Positions 45,087 to 53,388 of a stretch of 64,000 nucleotides of DNA are shown piece by piece. The stretch lies in contig JAFWLP010000052.1 of NCBI GenBank assembly GCA_017511005.1, forward strand, positions 1 through 64,000. Direction: 5' to 3'. The position numbers and the translations under genes were made by a program. This DNA is from Clostridiales bacterium. GTDB taxonomy: Bacteria; Bacillota; Clostridia; Saccharofermentanales; Saccharofermentanaceae. Every line of letters starts with the position of its first letter. Within the stretch, counting starts at the first letter, position 1. Under the pieces are notes generated by a model, which was not told where the DNA came from, did no database searches, and saw only the letters and a list, made by a program, of their open reading frames with translations.

Positions 45087-47414
45087 TCAGCCTGCCGTGG
45101 CGCTTATGGACGGCAAATAGTCACCGAGTATCGGATTTGGCGTATAAAGAGGTTCATATGAACTGATCTGTTCATTGAAATATGCCGCCATGATCTTTTT
45201 CGCGATAACGACAGACGAAGAACCCCACTGACCCTTCTCAACCACGAGAGCAAGGGCAACCTCCGGATTATCCTTTGGGGCATAGCAGATAAACAGACCG
45301 TTTGAATACTCCTTACGGGTGTTCTCGAATCCCGTCTCCGCAGTACCCGTCTTGCATACCATCTCGACAGGATAATCAAGGAACTGGTTGCCGGCACTCG
45401 AACCCCATCTCGAGGTACCGGTGGCAACACACCTCATCGCAGTCCTTACTGCCTCTATGTTTTCCTGTGAGATGCCTATATCCACGGATTCCGTCTGTCC
45501 CTGATAAAGGATGGAACCGTCATCTGCCACTACTTTATCAACAACGTAAGGCGTGCAGAGCTTGTTTGTCGCGATACCGCATGTGTATCTGCAGAGCTGG
45601 AGGATCGTGAAGCAGTTATCGAACTGACCGATCGAAGCCTGTGCGGTATTCGAAGGGAACCACGTCTTATCGTAAACGGACTGTCTCGTAAGTCTCTTGT
45701 TCTCACGGCTCGACATGACACCCGAGATCTCACCCGGAAGATCAATGCCTGACTTGACTCCAAGTCCGAATCTGTTGGCCATGGCGGAGATATTATCGAT
45801 ACCGGTCTGGATGCCAAGGATCATGAAATATATGTTGCAGGACTGGGCCATCGCGTCATTCAGCGTCAGATCGCCGTGGCCGTAGTCAGGGAACTCGAGA
45901 CATCTGAAGATCCAGCCGTCAACGTCAAGAGGACCTGTGCATCTGATAGTGTTGTCATCAGGAGTTATGTCACCGTTCTCAAGCGCAGCCAGCGCGGTGC
46001 AGGGCTTAAACGTTGAACCGGGAGCGTACATCGACATGATCGCACGGTTCCACAGCGGGATGTCGGCAGATGTGATCTCCTGGTATTCATCCACGCCGAG
46101 ATAGTACTTGACCTGTTCCTTCGCCTGGTCGTCACCGTAGTTCTGAAGTATGAAATCATTCGGATCGTAGTTCGGATATGAGCCCATGGCAATAACGGCG
46201 CCGGTATTGACGTTCATCATAACGAATGCTCCTGCCGACGCAACCTTATAACCGGTCTGGTTAACCTCCTCATATTCCTTTGCCTCGGTGATGAGGTCTT
46301 TGAGAGCCTGCGTTCCGACCTCCTGGACATGCGAGTCGATCGTCAGGTAAACGGTAGCCCCTCCTTCCGGCGCTCTTCCGTAACTGTGTGGCACGAAAAG
46401 ACCGTCCTCACCGTTCATGGTCCAGATGCTGTACGGCGTAATGCCGCTGCTTCCGTGCAGATATCTTTCCATCTGGGCTTCTACACCGGATTTGCCGACA
46501 AAGTCATCACTCGTGTATCCGAATGAAGCCAGATCCTGATAGGTTACACTCGATATCTTACCTACGTAGCCAAGCACATGGCTGGCATAAAGTGCCTCCG
46601 AAGAATATGTCCTGGCATATTCCTTACCGGAGACGAGTCCCATGTAGTGGTAATTTTCCTCTTCAAGCTTACGCAGAAGTTCATCAGGAACATCGGTGGC
46701 TATCTTGACGGGGGTTCCCTTTATAAAAGCCCAGTTGTCGCTGAAGATCTGGTATCTGATCCTTATGATCCTGTATGCTTCCTCGATCGTGTAATTGTTG
46801 TCGATATTGAATTTCCGTCTCAGATACAGGAAGAAAACGTTAGGATCCGTCTTCACGTAATCATCTGTGAAGGTTACGATGACTCCCGCCGAATAATCCT
46901 TGAGATCGAAAAGGTTAGGGTCGGTCTGCCAAAGCCTTATCTTATCCTCCGCCTTTACGAATCTCGCCTTCGGATCCAATACGAAATACTGATCGAGGTC
47001 TGCCACGTCAATGCAATGATACTGATCGAAAAGATAGCTGAGCTCAAGACAGAGAGAATTGAGCGAAGCATCGTCCATATAGGCATTCGCTATCATTACG
47101 GTATTGTATTCGACGGTAGAAGCCAGCAGGACTCCCCTGCTGTCATATATATCGCCTCTCGGAGCCTGTGATACATACTGTCTTATGACACCCGAAGAAC
47201 TCTGCGACAAAGTGTTCTGATAATCGGAGAACTGAAGCCTGATCGTCATGACAAGTATGGCTATTCCGAAAGCAACGAATATCGCTCCGAGCACAAGATA
47301 TCTGTTGGTAAAGAAACCTAAAGCGCGCTTTAAGAGCGACACCTGCTCCTGCTTCTCACCTCTCTCGGTATTATTATCAAATGCACCGTAATCTTCTGTC
47401 AGATTCCGAGCCAT
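45087..47414 (-). CDS. mrdA: Penicillin-binding protein 2 (elongasome transpeptidase)
   Basis: Class B penicillin-binding protein for cell elongation. The 775-residue protein has one N-terminal membrane helix (YLVLGAIFVAFGIAILVMTI, about 34-54), a dimerisation/pedestal region with SQAPRGDIYDSRGVLLAST, and a transpeptidase domain with PGSTFK (catalytic Ser), QSCNIYF (SxN) and CKTGTAE (KTG). It is longer than many PBP2 proteins because of an insertion around residues 190-260. The ATG at 47414 overlaps mreD by 16 bases. The neighbours mreC and mreD place it in the rod complex. Confidence 0.95.
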   Translation of the reverse strand: MARNLTEDYGAFDNNTERGEKQEQVSLLKRALGFFTNRYLVLGAIFVAFGIAILVMTIRLQFSDYQNTLSQSSSGVIRQYVSQAPRGDIYDSRGVLLASTVEYNTVMIANAYMDDASLNSLCLELSYLFDQYHCIDVADLDQYFVLDPKARFVKAEDKIRLWQTDPNLFDLKDYSAGVIVTFTDDYVKTDPNVFFLYLRRKFNIDNNYTIEEAYRIIRIRYQIFSDNWAFIKGTPVKIATDVPDELLRKLEEENYHYMGLVSGKEYARTYSSEALYASHVLGYVGKISSVTYQDLASFGYTSDDFVGKSGVEAQMERYLHGSSGITPYSIWTMNGEDGLFVPHSYGRAPEGGATVYLTIDSHVQEVGTQALKDLITEAKEYEEVNQTGYKVASAGAFVMMNVNTGAVIAMGSYPNYDPNDFILQNYGDDQAKEQVKYYLGVDEYQEITSADIPLWNRAIMSMYAPGSTFKPCTALAALENGDITPDDNTIRCTGPLDVDGWIFRCLEFPDYGHGDLTLNDAMAQSCNIYFMILGIQTGIDNISAMANRFGLGVKSGIDLPGEISGVMSSRENKRLTRQSVYDKTWFPSNTAQASIGQFDNCFTILQLCRYTCGIATNKLCTPYVVDKVVADDGSILYQGQTESVDIGISQENIEAVRTAMRCVATGTSRWGSSAGNQFLDYPVEMVCKTGTAETGFENTRKEYSNGLFICYAPKDNPEVALALVVEKGQWGSSSVVIAKKIMAAYFNEQISSYEPLYTPNPILGDYLPSISATAG

Positions 47415-48034
47415 GTACCGTCACCTTCCCTGTCAATGACCTCATCCCTGTCCGCATTGCCCTTGAAAGACACGGGCCCAAGAAACCGTAACAGAACGAT
47501 CAGGAAGACCGATGCTATAACATTAAGCAGCAGCTGCGGAAGAAATGAATATACAAAAGCAGTCAGAGGTCCGTATATGCCGGATCTTGTCCCGGCCAGC
47601 GTGCTCCAACCGTATATGATGATGTAACCTGCCGTTTTGTAGCAGAAAGTGGCAAAGATAACTGCAACAACTGAGAAAGGGATATTATGATGCATTCTCT
47701 TCGTAAAGAAGGAAGCTCCGATAATTCCGGCTACGAAAAGAGTGAATGCGCCTATAAAAGCAGTCACCCTTACATCGCCGTCAAGTCCGATGACAGCCGG
47801 CGGTGACAGGACGTCTCTAATGAGCCCGCAGACAAAACCTACAACCGCTCCGTCCCAAAAGCCGTTGAAATAGCCCGACAGAACGACGAAAACAAAAACG
47901 ATGTCGGCTGTCTGCCCCATAAAGCTGAACGCATCCGGGTAAGACACCTGGATCGACGAGAGCAGGATAATATAGACCGCATAAACGATGATCTTCCTTA
48001 CTCTAGCTTTTGTATCACCGGTAATGATGCGCAT
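47399..48034 (-). CDS. mreD: Rod shape-determining protein MreD
   Basis: A 211-residue polytopic membrane protein (about five to six helices) of the MreD family. It follows mreC by 11 bases and overlaps mrdA by 16. The motif VSYPDAFSFMGQTADIVFVFVVLSGYFNG and the GFVCGLIRDVLSPPAVIG glycine/arginine segment fit MreD. It connects MreC to PBP2 in the elongasome. ATG 48034 has an AAGGTG Shine-Dalgarno. Confidence 0.9.
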   Translation of the reverse strand: MRIITGDTKARVRKIIVYAVYIILLSSIQVSYPDAFSFMGQTADIVFVFVVLSGYFNGFWDGAVVGFVCGLIRDVLSPPAVIGLDGDVRVTAFIGAFTLFVAGIIGASFFTKRMHHNIPFSVVAVIFATFCYKTAGYIIIYGWSTLAGTRSGIYGPLTAFVYSFLPQLLLNVIASVFLIVLLRFLGPVSFKGNADRDEVIDREGDGTWLGI

Positions 48035-48045
48035 GGTTCAGCACC

Positions 48046-48924
48046 TTATACGACGTTCGTACTCTCGGTCTCTTCGACCGTCTCGACATAAGGGATCATG
48101 ATAAAGACATCCTCGAGCTTACCTATCTGGGAATAGGGTCTCAGGGTAGCCGTTACGTCGAGCGGATTGGAATAATCGACAGACTCCACAACACCGATGG
48201 GAACACCCTCAGGGAACAGGCCGCCGTCTCCTGAAGTAACGATCTCCATTCCGGCTTCAACACGGACATCCGGATCTATGCCCTTGATAAGGCAGAGTCC
48301 CTGTCTCTTAAGTTCGGCGTCACCGACGACCATAAATGTGGCACCGTTGACCTCATTGACTTTTCCTGCAACGGCAAAACCTTCGTGCAGGAGCGGCAGT
48401 ACCCTTGATTCTGTATCGGAAGATTCGATAACCCTTCCTACCAGGTTCATTTCGACATCGAGCACAGGATATGAATGTCCTTCCGCGAGCACGATACCGT
48501 CCGTTGTACCAACATTAAGCCTTATCGTAGAGAACCACTCGTCTGATTCTCTTGAGAGAATGGCCGCACCGTAAATGACGTAATTGCTGAAAGTATCTTT
48601 GATATGAAGGGCATCCTTGAGCTCCTCATACCTCAAAGCCGCTTCCTCATTCTGCGTCAGATGATATCTTAGATCCGCGATCTGCTCTTTTAAAGCCTTG
48701 TTCTCTTCCCTGATGGCTATACCGTCAGTGATGGCAGACCAGAAGTCAGACAAAGTGTCTCCCGCGCTTTTTATGCCGGACTGTGCAGGTGAAGTAACCA
48801 TCTGGACCGGCTTAAGGAGCTTCTTTACGGGACTTCCGGGAAGCAGGCTCAGTATAGCGAATGCCGCCAATAGAAGAAGGACAACAAGCGCTATGAACCA
48901 TTTAGACTTTAACAGCTTTTTCAA
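48046..48924 (-). CDS. mreC: Rod shape-determining protein MreC
   Basis: A 292-residue bitopic membrane protein: one N-terminal hydrophobic helix (about 10-30), a coiled-coil stretch (about 75-110, EENKALKEQIADL) and a C-terminal beta-barrel domain with VTSGDGGLFPEGVPIGVV. It organises the elongasome with MreD, MreB and PBP2. The start codon is TTG (48924) with AGGAG upstream. mreB is not in this window. Confidence 0.93.
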   Translation of the reverse strand: MKKLLKSKWFIALVVLLLLAAFAILSLLPGSPVKKLLKPVQMVTSPAQSGIKSAGDTLSDFWSAITDGIAIREENKALKEQIADLRYHLTQNEEAALRYEELKDALHIKDTFSNYVIYGAAILSRESDEWFSTIRLNVGTTDGIVLAEGHSYPVLDVEMNLVGRVIESSDTESRVLPLLHEGFAVAGKVNEVNGATFMVVGDAELKRQGLCLIKGIDPDVRVEAGMEIVTSGDGGLFPEGVPIGVVESVDYSNPLDVTATLRPYSQIGKLEDVFIMIPYVETVEETESTNVV

Positions 48925-48950
48925 GAATACTCTCCTGACGCGTTAACGGA

Positions 48951-49475
48951 TCAGCCTTTCTTACCGCAGCAGTTCTTGTACTTCTTGCCTGAACCGCAGG
49001 GGCACGGATCGTTACGGCCGATCTTGTCGGAATGAGCCATATTGTTCTCACGGTATTCTTTTGTGATCTCATTGCGCTTCTCATCCGACAGGATATCCTT
49101 CCATGCCTTGATGTTGAAAAGCCACTCGGCTTTGGCATCACGCATGTTGTAATAAAGCTTCTCGTAATCGATAACGAGCTTGATCTGATAGTCATCATCT
49201 ATTGCTTCAAGATCAAGGTCCTCACCGTTTGTAAGACTGGACTTGATACCGTCGATGAACCCTACGAAAACATCCATGGAATCCTTGGGGAATCCGAGTT
49301 TCTTAGCCATCTCGGCAGCCGTTCCTGAAAGGAACTCCCCGTTATCCGGATATGCACCGAGTATCTTCTCGTAAGCAGCCTTCTCAAGCGCATAGTAACG
49401 ATTGATATACTCAATGTATTCCTGTCTGTTGGTAGCATCCTCAGATCTATCCATCCATGTCTTGTAATAACTCAT
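48951..49475 (-). CDS. SEC-C zinc-motif protein (SecA-tail-like)
   Basis: A 174-residue soluble protein with a helical body and a C-terminal SEC-C motif ([18 protein letters not shown]). The tail is nearly identical to that of SecA in this window. SEC-C motifs bind zinc and can contact SecB or ribosomes, so a role in export or ribosome interaction is possible but unproven. The body contains no other recognised domain. It is in line with icd upstream (29 bases) and mreC downstream (26 bases). Confidence 0.75.
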   Translation of the reverse strand: MSYYKTWMDRSEDATNRQEYIEYINRYYALEKAAYEKILGAYPDNGEFLSGTAAEMAKKLGFPKDSMDVFVGFIDGIKSSLTNGEDLDLEAIDDDYQIKLVIDYEKLYYNMRDAKAEWLFNIKAWKDILSDEKRNEITKEYRENNMAHSDKIGRNDPCPCGSGKKYKNCCGKKG

Positions 49476-49504
49476 CTTGTCTGATCCTCCGTTGTGTTTC
49501 TATA

Positions 49505-50701
49505 TCAAAGCTTTGCGGCTACAGCCTTGAGGAATTCCTCGGTGGTAACCGTCTTTTTGTTGTCGTTGTCAAGGAGATTGTTGAGGTCTCCCGTAATGGT
49601 GCCTTCCTCGATCGTTGCGATCGAAGCCTTCTCGATCCTGTCGGCAAACGCCTCCAATTCGGGAAGTCCGTCAAGCTGCGCCCTCTTTCTGAGCGCGCCG
49701 GACCATGCGAAAAGCGTAGCCATCGGATTCGTGGACGTCTGCTCACCCTTGAGGTGTCTGTAATAATGGCGAGTAACCGTTCCGTGGGCTGCTTCATATT
49801 CATAAACGCCCTTGGGAGATACGAGAACGGAAGTCATCATGGCAAGCGAACCGCATGCGGAAGCGAGCATGTCGCTCATAACATCTCCGTCGTAGTTCTT
49901 TAGTGCCCATACGAAACCGCCTGACGAACGCATGACTCTAGCGACGGCATCATCGATGAGCGTGTAGAAATACGTGATTCCTGCCGCTTCGAACTTCTCC
50001 TTGTATTCGTTGTCATACTTAGCCTGGAAAATATCCTTAAAGCGTCTGTCATATGTCTTTGAGATCGTATCCTTGGTTGCAAACCACAGGTCCTGCTTGG
50101 TATCAAGCGCATACTGGAAGCATGAGCTTGCGAAAGCCTCAATGGACTTGTCCGTATTATAGAGACCCTGAACTATGCCGTTCTCCTTGTATTCGAAGAT
50201 CGTCTGGCTCTCCTGTCTTCCATCGGGATAAGTGATGACGAGGTCCGCTCTTGCAGGTCCCTCGACACTGAGTTCCGTATCCCTGTAAACATCACCGTAA
50301 GCATGTCTTGCGATGGTGATGGGCTTCTCCCAGCAAGATACGAAAGGTCTGATTCCCTTAACGAGGATCGGAGCCCTGAACACCGTACCGTCAAGGATGG
50401 CCCTGATCGTTCCGTTGGGGCTCTTCCACATAGTATGCAGATCATACTCGGTCATTCTCTGGGCATTGGGCGTGATCGTTGCGCACTTGACGGCAACGCC
50501 GAGCTCATTGGTCCTGTTTGCCGCGTCAACCGTAACCTGGTCTGCTGTCTCGTCCCTGTGCTTGAGGCCCAGATCGAAATATTCAGTCTTCAAATCAACA
50601 TAAGGTAAAATAACGATGTCCTTGATCTGTTTCCAGATTATCCTGGTCATCTCATCCCCGTCCATCTCAACCAGAGGGGTCTTCATCTGAATCTTAGCCA
50701 T
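49505..50701 (-). CDS. icd: Isocitrate dehydrogenase, NADP-dependent type
   Basis: Oxidative decarboxylation of isocitrate to 2-oxoglutarate. The 398-residue protein opens with TPLVEMDGDEMTRIIW, has KSPNGTIRAILDGTVFR (isocitrate site), KDTISKTYDRRFKDIF, and AHGTVTRHYY (coenzyme-side) and TNPMATLFAWSGAL. The layout matches the eukaryote-like dimeric NADP IDH group. A strong promoter lies upstream, and the start ATG 50701 follows GGAG. No aconitase or citrate synthase gene is adjacent. Confidence 0.95.
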   Translation of the reverse strand: MAKIQMKTPLVEMDGDEMTRIIWKQIKDIVILPYVDLKTEYFDLGLKHRDETADQVTVDAANRTNELGVAVKCATITPNAQRMTEYDLHTMWKSPNGTIRAILDGTVFRAPILVKGIRPFVSCWEKPITIARHAYGDVYRDTELSVEGPARADLVITYPDGRQESQTIFEYKENGIVQGLYNTDKSIEAFASSCFQYALDTKQDLWFATKDTISKTYDRRFKDIFQAKYDNEYKEKFEAAGITYFYTLIDDAVARVMRSSGGFVWALKNYDGDVMSDMLASACGSLAMMTSVLVSPKGVYEYEAAHGTVTRHYYRHLKGEQTSTNPMATLFAWSGALRKRAQLDGLPELEAFADRIEKASIATIEEGTITGDLNNLLDNDNKKTVTTEEFLKAVAAKL

Positions 50702-50733
50702 AATAACTCCATTCTTCTAAATAATACTAGAAG

Positions 50734-50762
50734 ATTTTAAGACATTAACCCTTTAACGTCAA
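50734..50762 (-). promoter_or_regulatory. Promoter of icd
   Basis: On the minus strand -35 TTGACG (50757-50762), a 17-base spacer and -10 TAAAAT (50734-50739) lie upstream of icd. The GTTAA..GGGTTAA spacing elements around it could be a regulator site. Confidence 0.7.
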
Positions 50763-50892
50763 ACAGGAAAGTGCGTGAAAAAATGTCGAAAAATGAGGAT
50801 AAAATCAGTTTTCTGACAAAAGCGGGCAGATTCATGCGGGGAAAGAAGAAAACATGTGACTATCCCGGCAGAACGGCAGGAAACTCATATAT

Positions 50893-51924
50893 TCATCTCG
50901 AACATGCCTTAACCAGGATAATCTCCAGAGAATAACGTTCATCTATCAGTCCGTGCTTGAACTCGCTGTCCGAATCGGACGCGGCAAGATAAAGACCGAT
51001 AAGCGTCTTCATGTTGAAATTGCGGGCCTGGCCAACAAGCTTCCTTGCCCTGAAATCATTCATTCCCGTGCGGTTAATGAGAATACCCGCATTGCCCGCT
51101 TCCTTCGCCATTATCAGTGCTTTTATGTGATTGACGATCGATGCCCTGATCCTGGCAAGCGGTTCCTTGTTTGCTATAAGCTTATCAAGAGTGCCAAGGG
51201 CAATGGCGGCATTTCCGCTGCCGCAAGCATCCATGATGTCGAAGATCTTGCCGCTCAGATCAGGCGGGCAGCAGAGTTCCACAATATCCGGCGTAACCTC
51301 CGTGTAGCCCTTTCCCTGACAATAAAGCGTAACTTTATTGATCTCATTTACGAGTTCCATCATGTTGCCGGCACATCTTGAAGCCATCGAATCTGCCGCT
51401 TCAAGACCGATCCTGAGTTCATCCCTGGCAAATCTCTTGCTGATCCACCCGGTAAGTTCATCTTCTTCGAATCCGCTCATCGCCGCGACGGTTCCGTACT
51501 GCTGGAACGCCTTGAACGCCTTTTTCCTGCTGTCCACGGTCTCTTCGCAGAAAACCACCACGGCTGAAGACGGGATATTCTTCAGTAAATCCAGTTCCTT
51601 ATCGCTCAGCTCCCTGCCCGGGACGCCGGACTGTCTGACTACTATGAGCCTTTTGGATGACATCCACGGAGGCATCGAAATAAGCTCTTCGAGCTTGCCC
51701 ATATCGAACTTATCGCCGGTTCTCGTATCTATGACGGCAAAATCCATATCCTCTGCCCCGGCTCCGATGTATGCCTTTCTCAGCATCGATACCGCACCGT
51801 CAGTCATGTAACTCTCGGAACCGTACAAAAGCACAAGACCCAAAGACTCAGGCTCTCTGTTGATCTTTGTGAGCATCTGACGGGAATTCAGGACTCCCTT
51901 TGGAAGCGTTTTCGCCTTAGCCAA
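50893..51924 (-). CDS. holA: DNA polymerase III delta subunit
   Basis: Clamp-loader wrench subunit. The 343-residue protein has LVLLYGSESYMTDGAV at the N-terminus, VVRQSGVPGRELSDKEL, a central domain with RFARDELRIGLEAAD, CAGNMMELVNEINKV, and the C-terminal DARKLVGQARNF segment. Length and domain order match bacterial HolA. It begins at ATG 51924 and follows the GH25 lipoprotein by 85 bases; comEC is further upstream, as is common in Firmicutes (comEC-holA order). Confidence 0.92.
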   Translation of the reverse strand: MAKAKTLPKGVLNSRQMLTKINREPESLGLVLLYGSESYMTDGAVSMLRKAYIGAGAEDMDFAVIDTRTGDKFDMGKLEELISMPPWMSSKRLIVVRQSGVPGRELSDKELDLLKNIPSSAVVVFCEETVDSRKKAFKAFQQYGTVAAMSGFEEDELTGWISKRFARDELRIGLEAADSMASRCAGNMMELVNEINKVTLYCQGKGYTEVTPDIVELCCPPDLSGKIFDIMDACGSGNAAIALGTLDKLIANKEPLARIRASIVNHIKALIMAKEAGNAGILINRTGMNDFRARKLVGQARNFNMKTLIGLYLAASDSDSEFKHGLIDERYSLEIILVKACSR

Positions 51925-52009
51925 ATGTAATCAACCTCCGAAGCAGTACTTTTACCTGATAGCCGCCGTCCCGCATGGATCTGCCGGACCGGGCCGCCGT
52001 TCATTAACA

Positions 52010-53206
52010 TCAGAACAGATCGGGATATCTGCTCTTAAAAAGTATATCCGTATCAACATCTTCGTAACAGCCGTCGATCCTGCCGATCGATCCGGTCTGC
52101 CACATCGTGTAATCGCCCTCGTAAGATGTCTCTTTGACATAATGGGCGAGCCATACGTCATAACCTGCCGGTTCCCATATTATTTCAAGATAATACTTGC
52201 TTGAATACAGGATCGTGCTGAGCCCGTTATCCGCCATTATCCCGGCAAATTCATAAAACAGATTGTTTATGTCAACGATGCTCATGTTGTATTTCTGGAA
52301 GTGATACCAGCTCTCCCAGTCAAATGCGACCGGCAGATCCAGTTCCTTGTCCTCAAGCACCGCCAAAAGCTCATCACAATGCTCATGCAGTTCTTCCAGA
52401 TTGGAATCCGTCGAATAATAATACACGCCGATCAGGAGTCCTGCAGCCTTTGCATCCGCGTAGTATTCCTCGAACTTGCGGTCTTCACCCAGCTCTCCGT
52501 TATTATAGATCATGGCTCTGAGCATAACGAATTCGCACCCTGCCGCCTTGACCTTCTCAAAATCTATGTCGCCCTGATATCTGGAGACATCAATGCCGTA
52601 CGCTATGTCGCTGTCGGGATATCTGGCCATAAAATCGCTGTAAGCCAGAGTCGTGTGTTCGGAAGAACCGCCTCCTCCGCCACCGCCGCCGCTCGGAACG
52701 TAAACATTGACAGTCATGCTTCCGGTCTTTGTATTGCCGGCATCATCGACCAGTGTAAGAGTAAGCGGATAGCTTCCGGATTCGGATGTGTCCACTTCCC
52801 CGTCGATCTGAAGCTCGACATCGCTGTCGCAGTCATCGATATAACCGACATGACGCTGAATATCAAAATCACTGCCTATCTCGACACTGACGGATTCTGG
52901 CAGATTCAGGAACATCGGCGCCGTCTTGTCCACATCCGGCTTGTTCATATGAGGTATCGAAGGCGTCGGACTCGGCGAGGGTGTCGGCGTGTTGGTCGGT
53001 GTGGGCGTGTTTGTCGGTTCCGGTGTCGGTGTAGGGTCCTGCGTGGTCTCGACAAGCTTGATGTCATCTCTGTCTCCGTCACGTCCGGACGATCCTTTCC
53101 TCCCGGAATCACACCCCGTAAAGGATGCAATGACCACTGATGTCACCAAAGCGGCGGCAAGCAATGATCTGATCCTGCTGTTGATCTTTAAGTGCATAAT
53201 CTCCAT
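52010..53206 (-). CDS. GH25 lysozyme-like lipoprotein
   Basis: A secreted lipoprotein of about 398 residues. The N-terminus has a short basic region, a hydrophobic segment and a lipobox IASFTGC. A Pro/Thr-rich linker (TPTPEPTNTPTP...) follows, then an Ig-like (DUF5011-type) domain (about 95-165) and a nine-glycine run. The GH25 domain starts with YGIDVSRYQGDIDF and includes the catalytic FDWESW (DxE). It likely cleaves muramic acid linkages in the cell wall. The start is ambiguous between ATG 53206 and ATG 53197; both have weak upstream GGGG/GGAG. It lies between comEC and holA. Confidence 0.88.
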   Translation of the reverse strand: MEIMHLKINSRIRSLLAAALVTSVVIASFTGCDSGRKGSSGRDGDRDDIKLVETTQDPTPTPEPTNTPTPTNTPTPSPSPTPSIPHMNKPDVDKTAPMFLNLPESVSVEIGSDFDIQRHVGYIDDCDSDVELQIDGEVDTSESGSYPLTLTLVDDAGNTKTGSMTVNVYVPSGGGGGGGGSSEHTTLAYSDFMARYPDSDIAYGIDVSRYQGDIDFEKVKAAGCEFVMLRAMIYNNGELGEDRKFEEYYADAKAAGLLIGVYYYSTDSNLEELHEHCDELLAVLEDKELDLPVAFDWESWYHFQKYNMSIVDINNLFYEFAGIMADNGLSTILYSSKYYLEIIWEPAGYDVWLAHYVKETSYEGDYTMWQTGSIGRIDGCYEDVDTDILFKSRYPDLF

Positions 53207-53210
53207 TTCC

Positions 53211-53225
53211 CCGGTCTTAGACCGG
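53211..53225. repeat. CCGGTC inverted repeat before the GH25 gene
   Basis: CCGGTCT-T-AGACCGG forms a short hairpin located 5-19 bases upstream of the first GH25 start candidate. It could hinder or time ribosome access. A candidate -10 TATAAT of the GH25 gene lies upstream on the minus strand at 53268-53273. Confidence 0.4.
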
Positions 53226-53388
53226 ACCTTTCCTATTAATCCCATATTTGTCAGATTTCTCTCAACGATTATAACAAACAAAGTCTGAATTCCATCGGTC
53301 TTTATGGGACAAAATTAGGCAAAGCCTTAGCCCTGCTACGCACAAACAGCCGTCAGAATCAGAAAAAACAGCAGACAACGGTATCCCC

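Noticed and set aside
52301..53140. Plus-strand frame of 279 codons opposite the GH25 gene
   Set aside because: Antisense to a clearly coding lipoprotein with lipobox and GH25 motifs; composition is low in recognisable domains.
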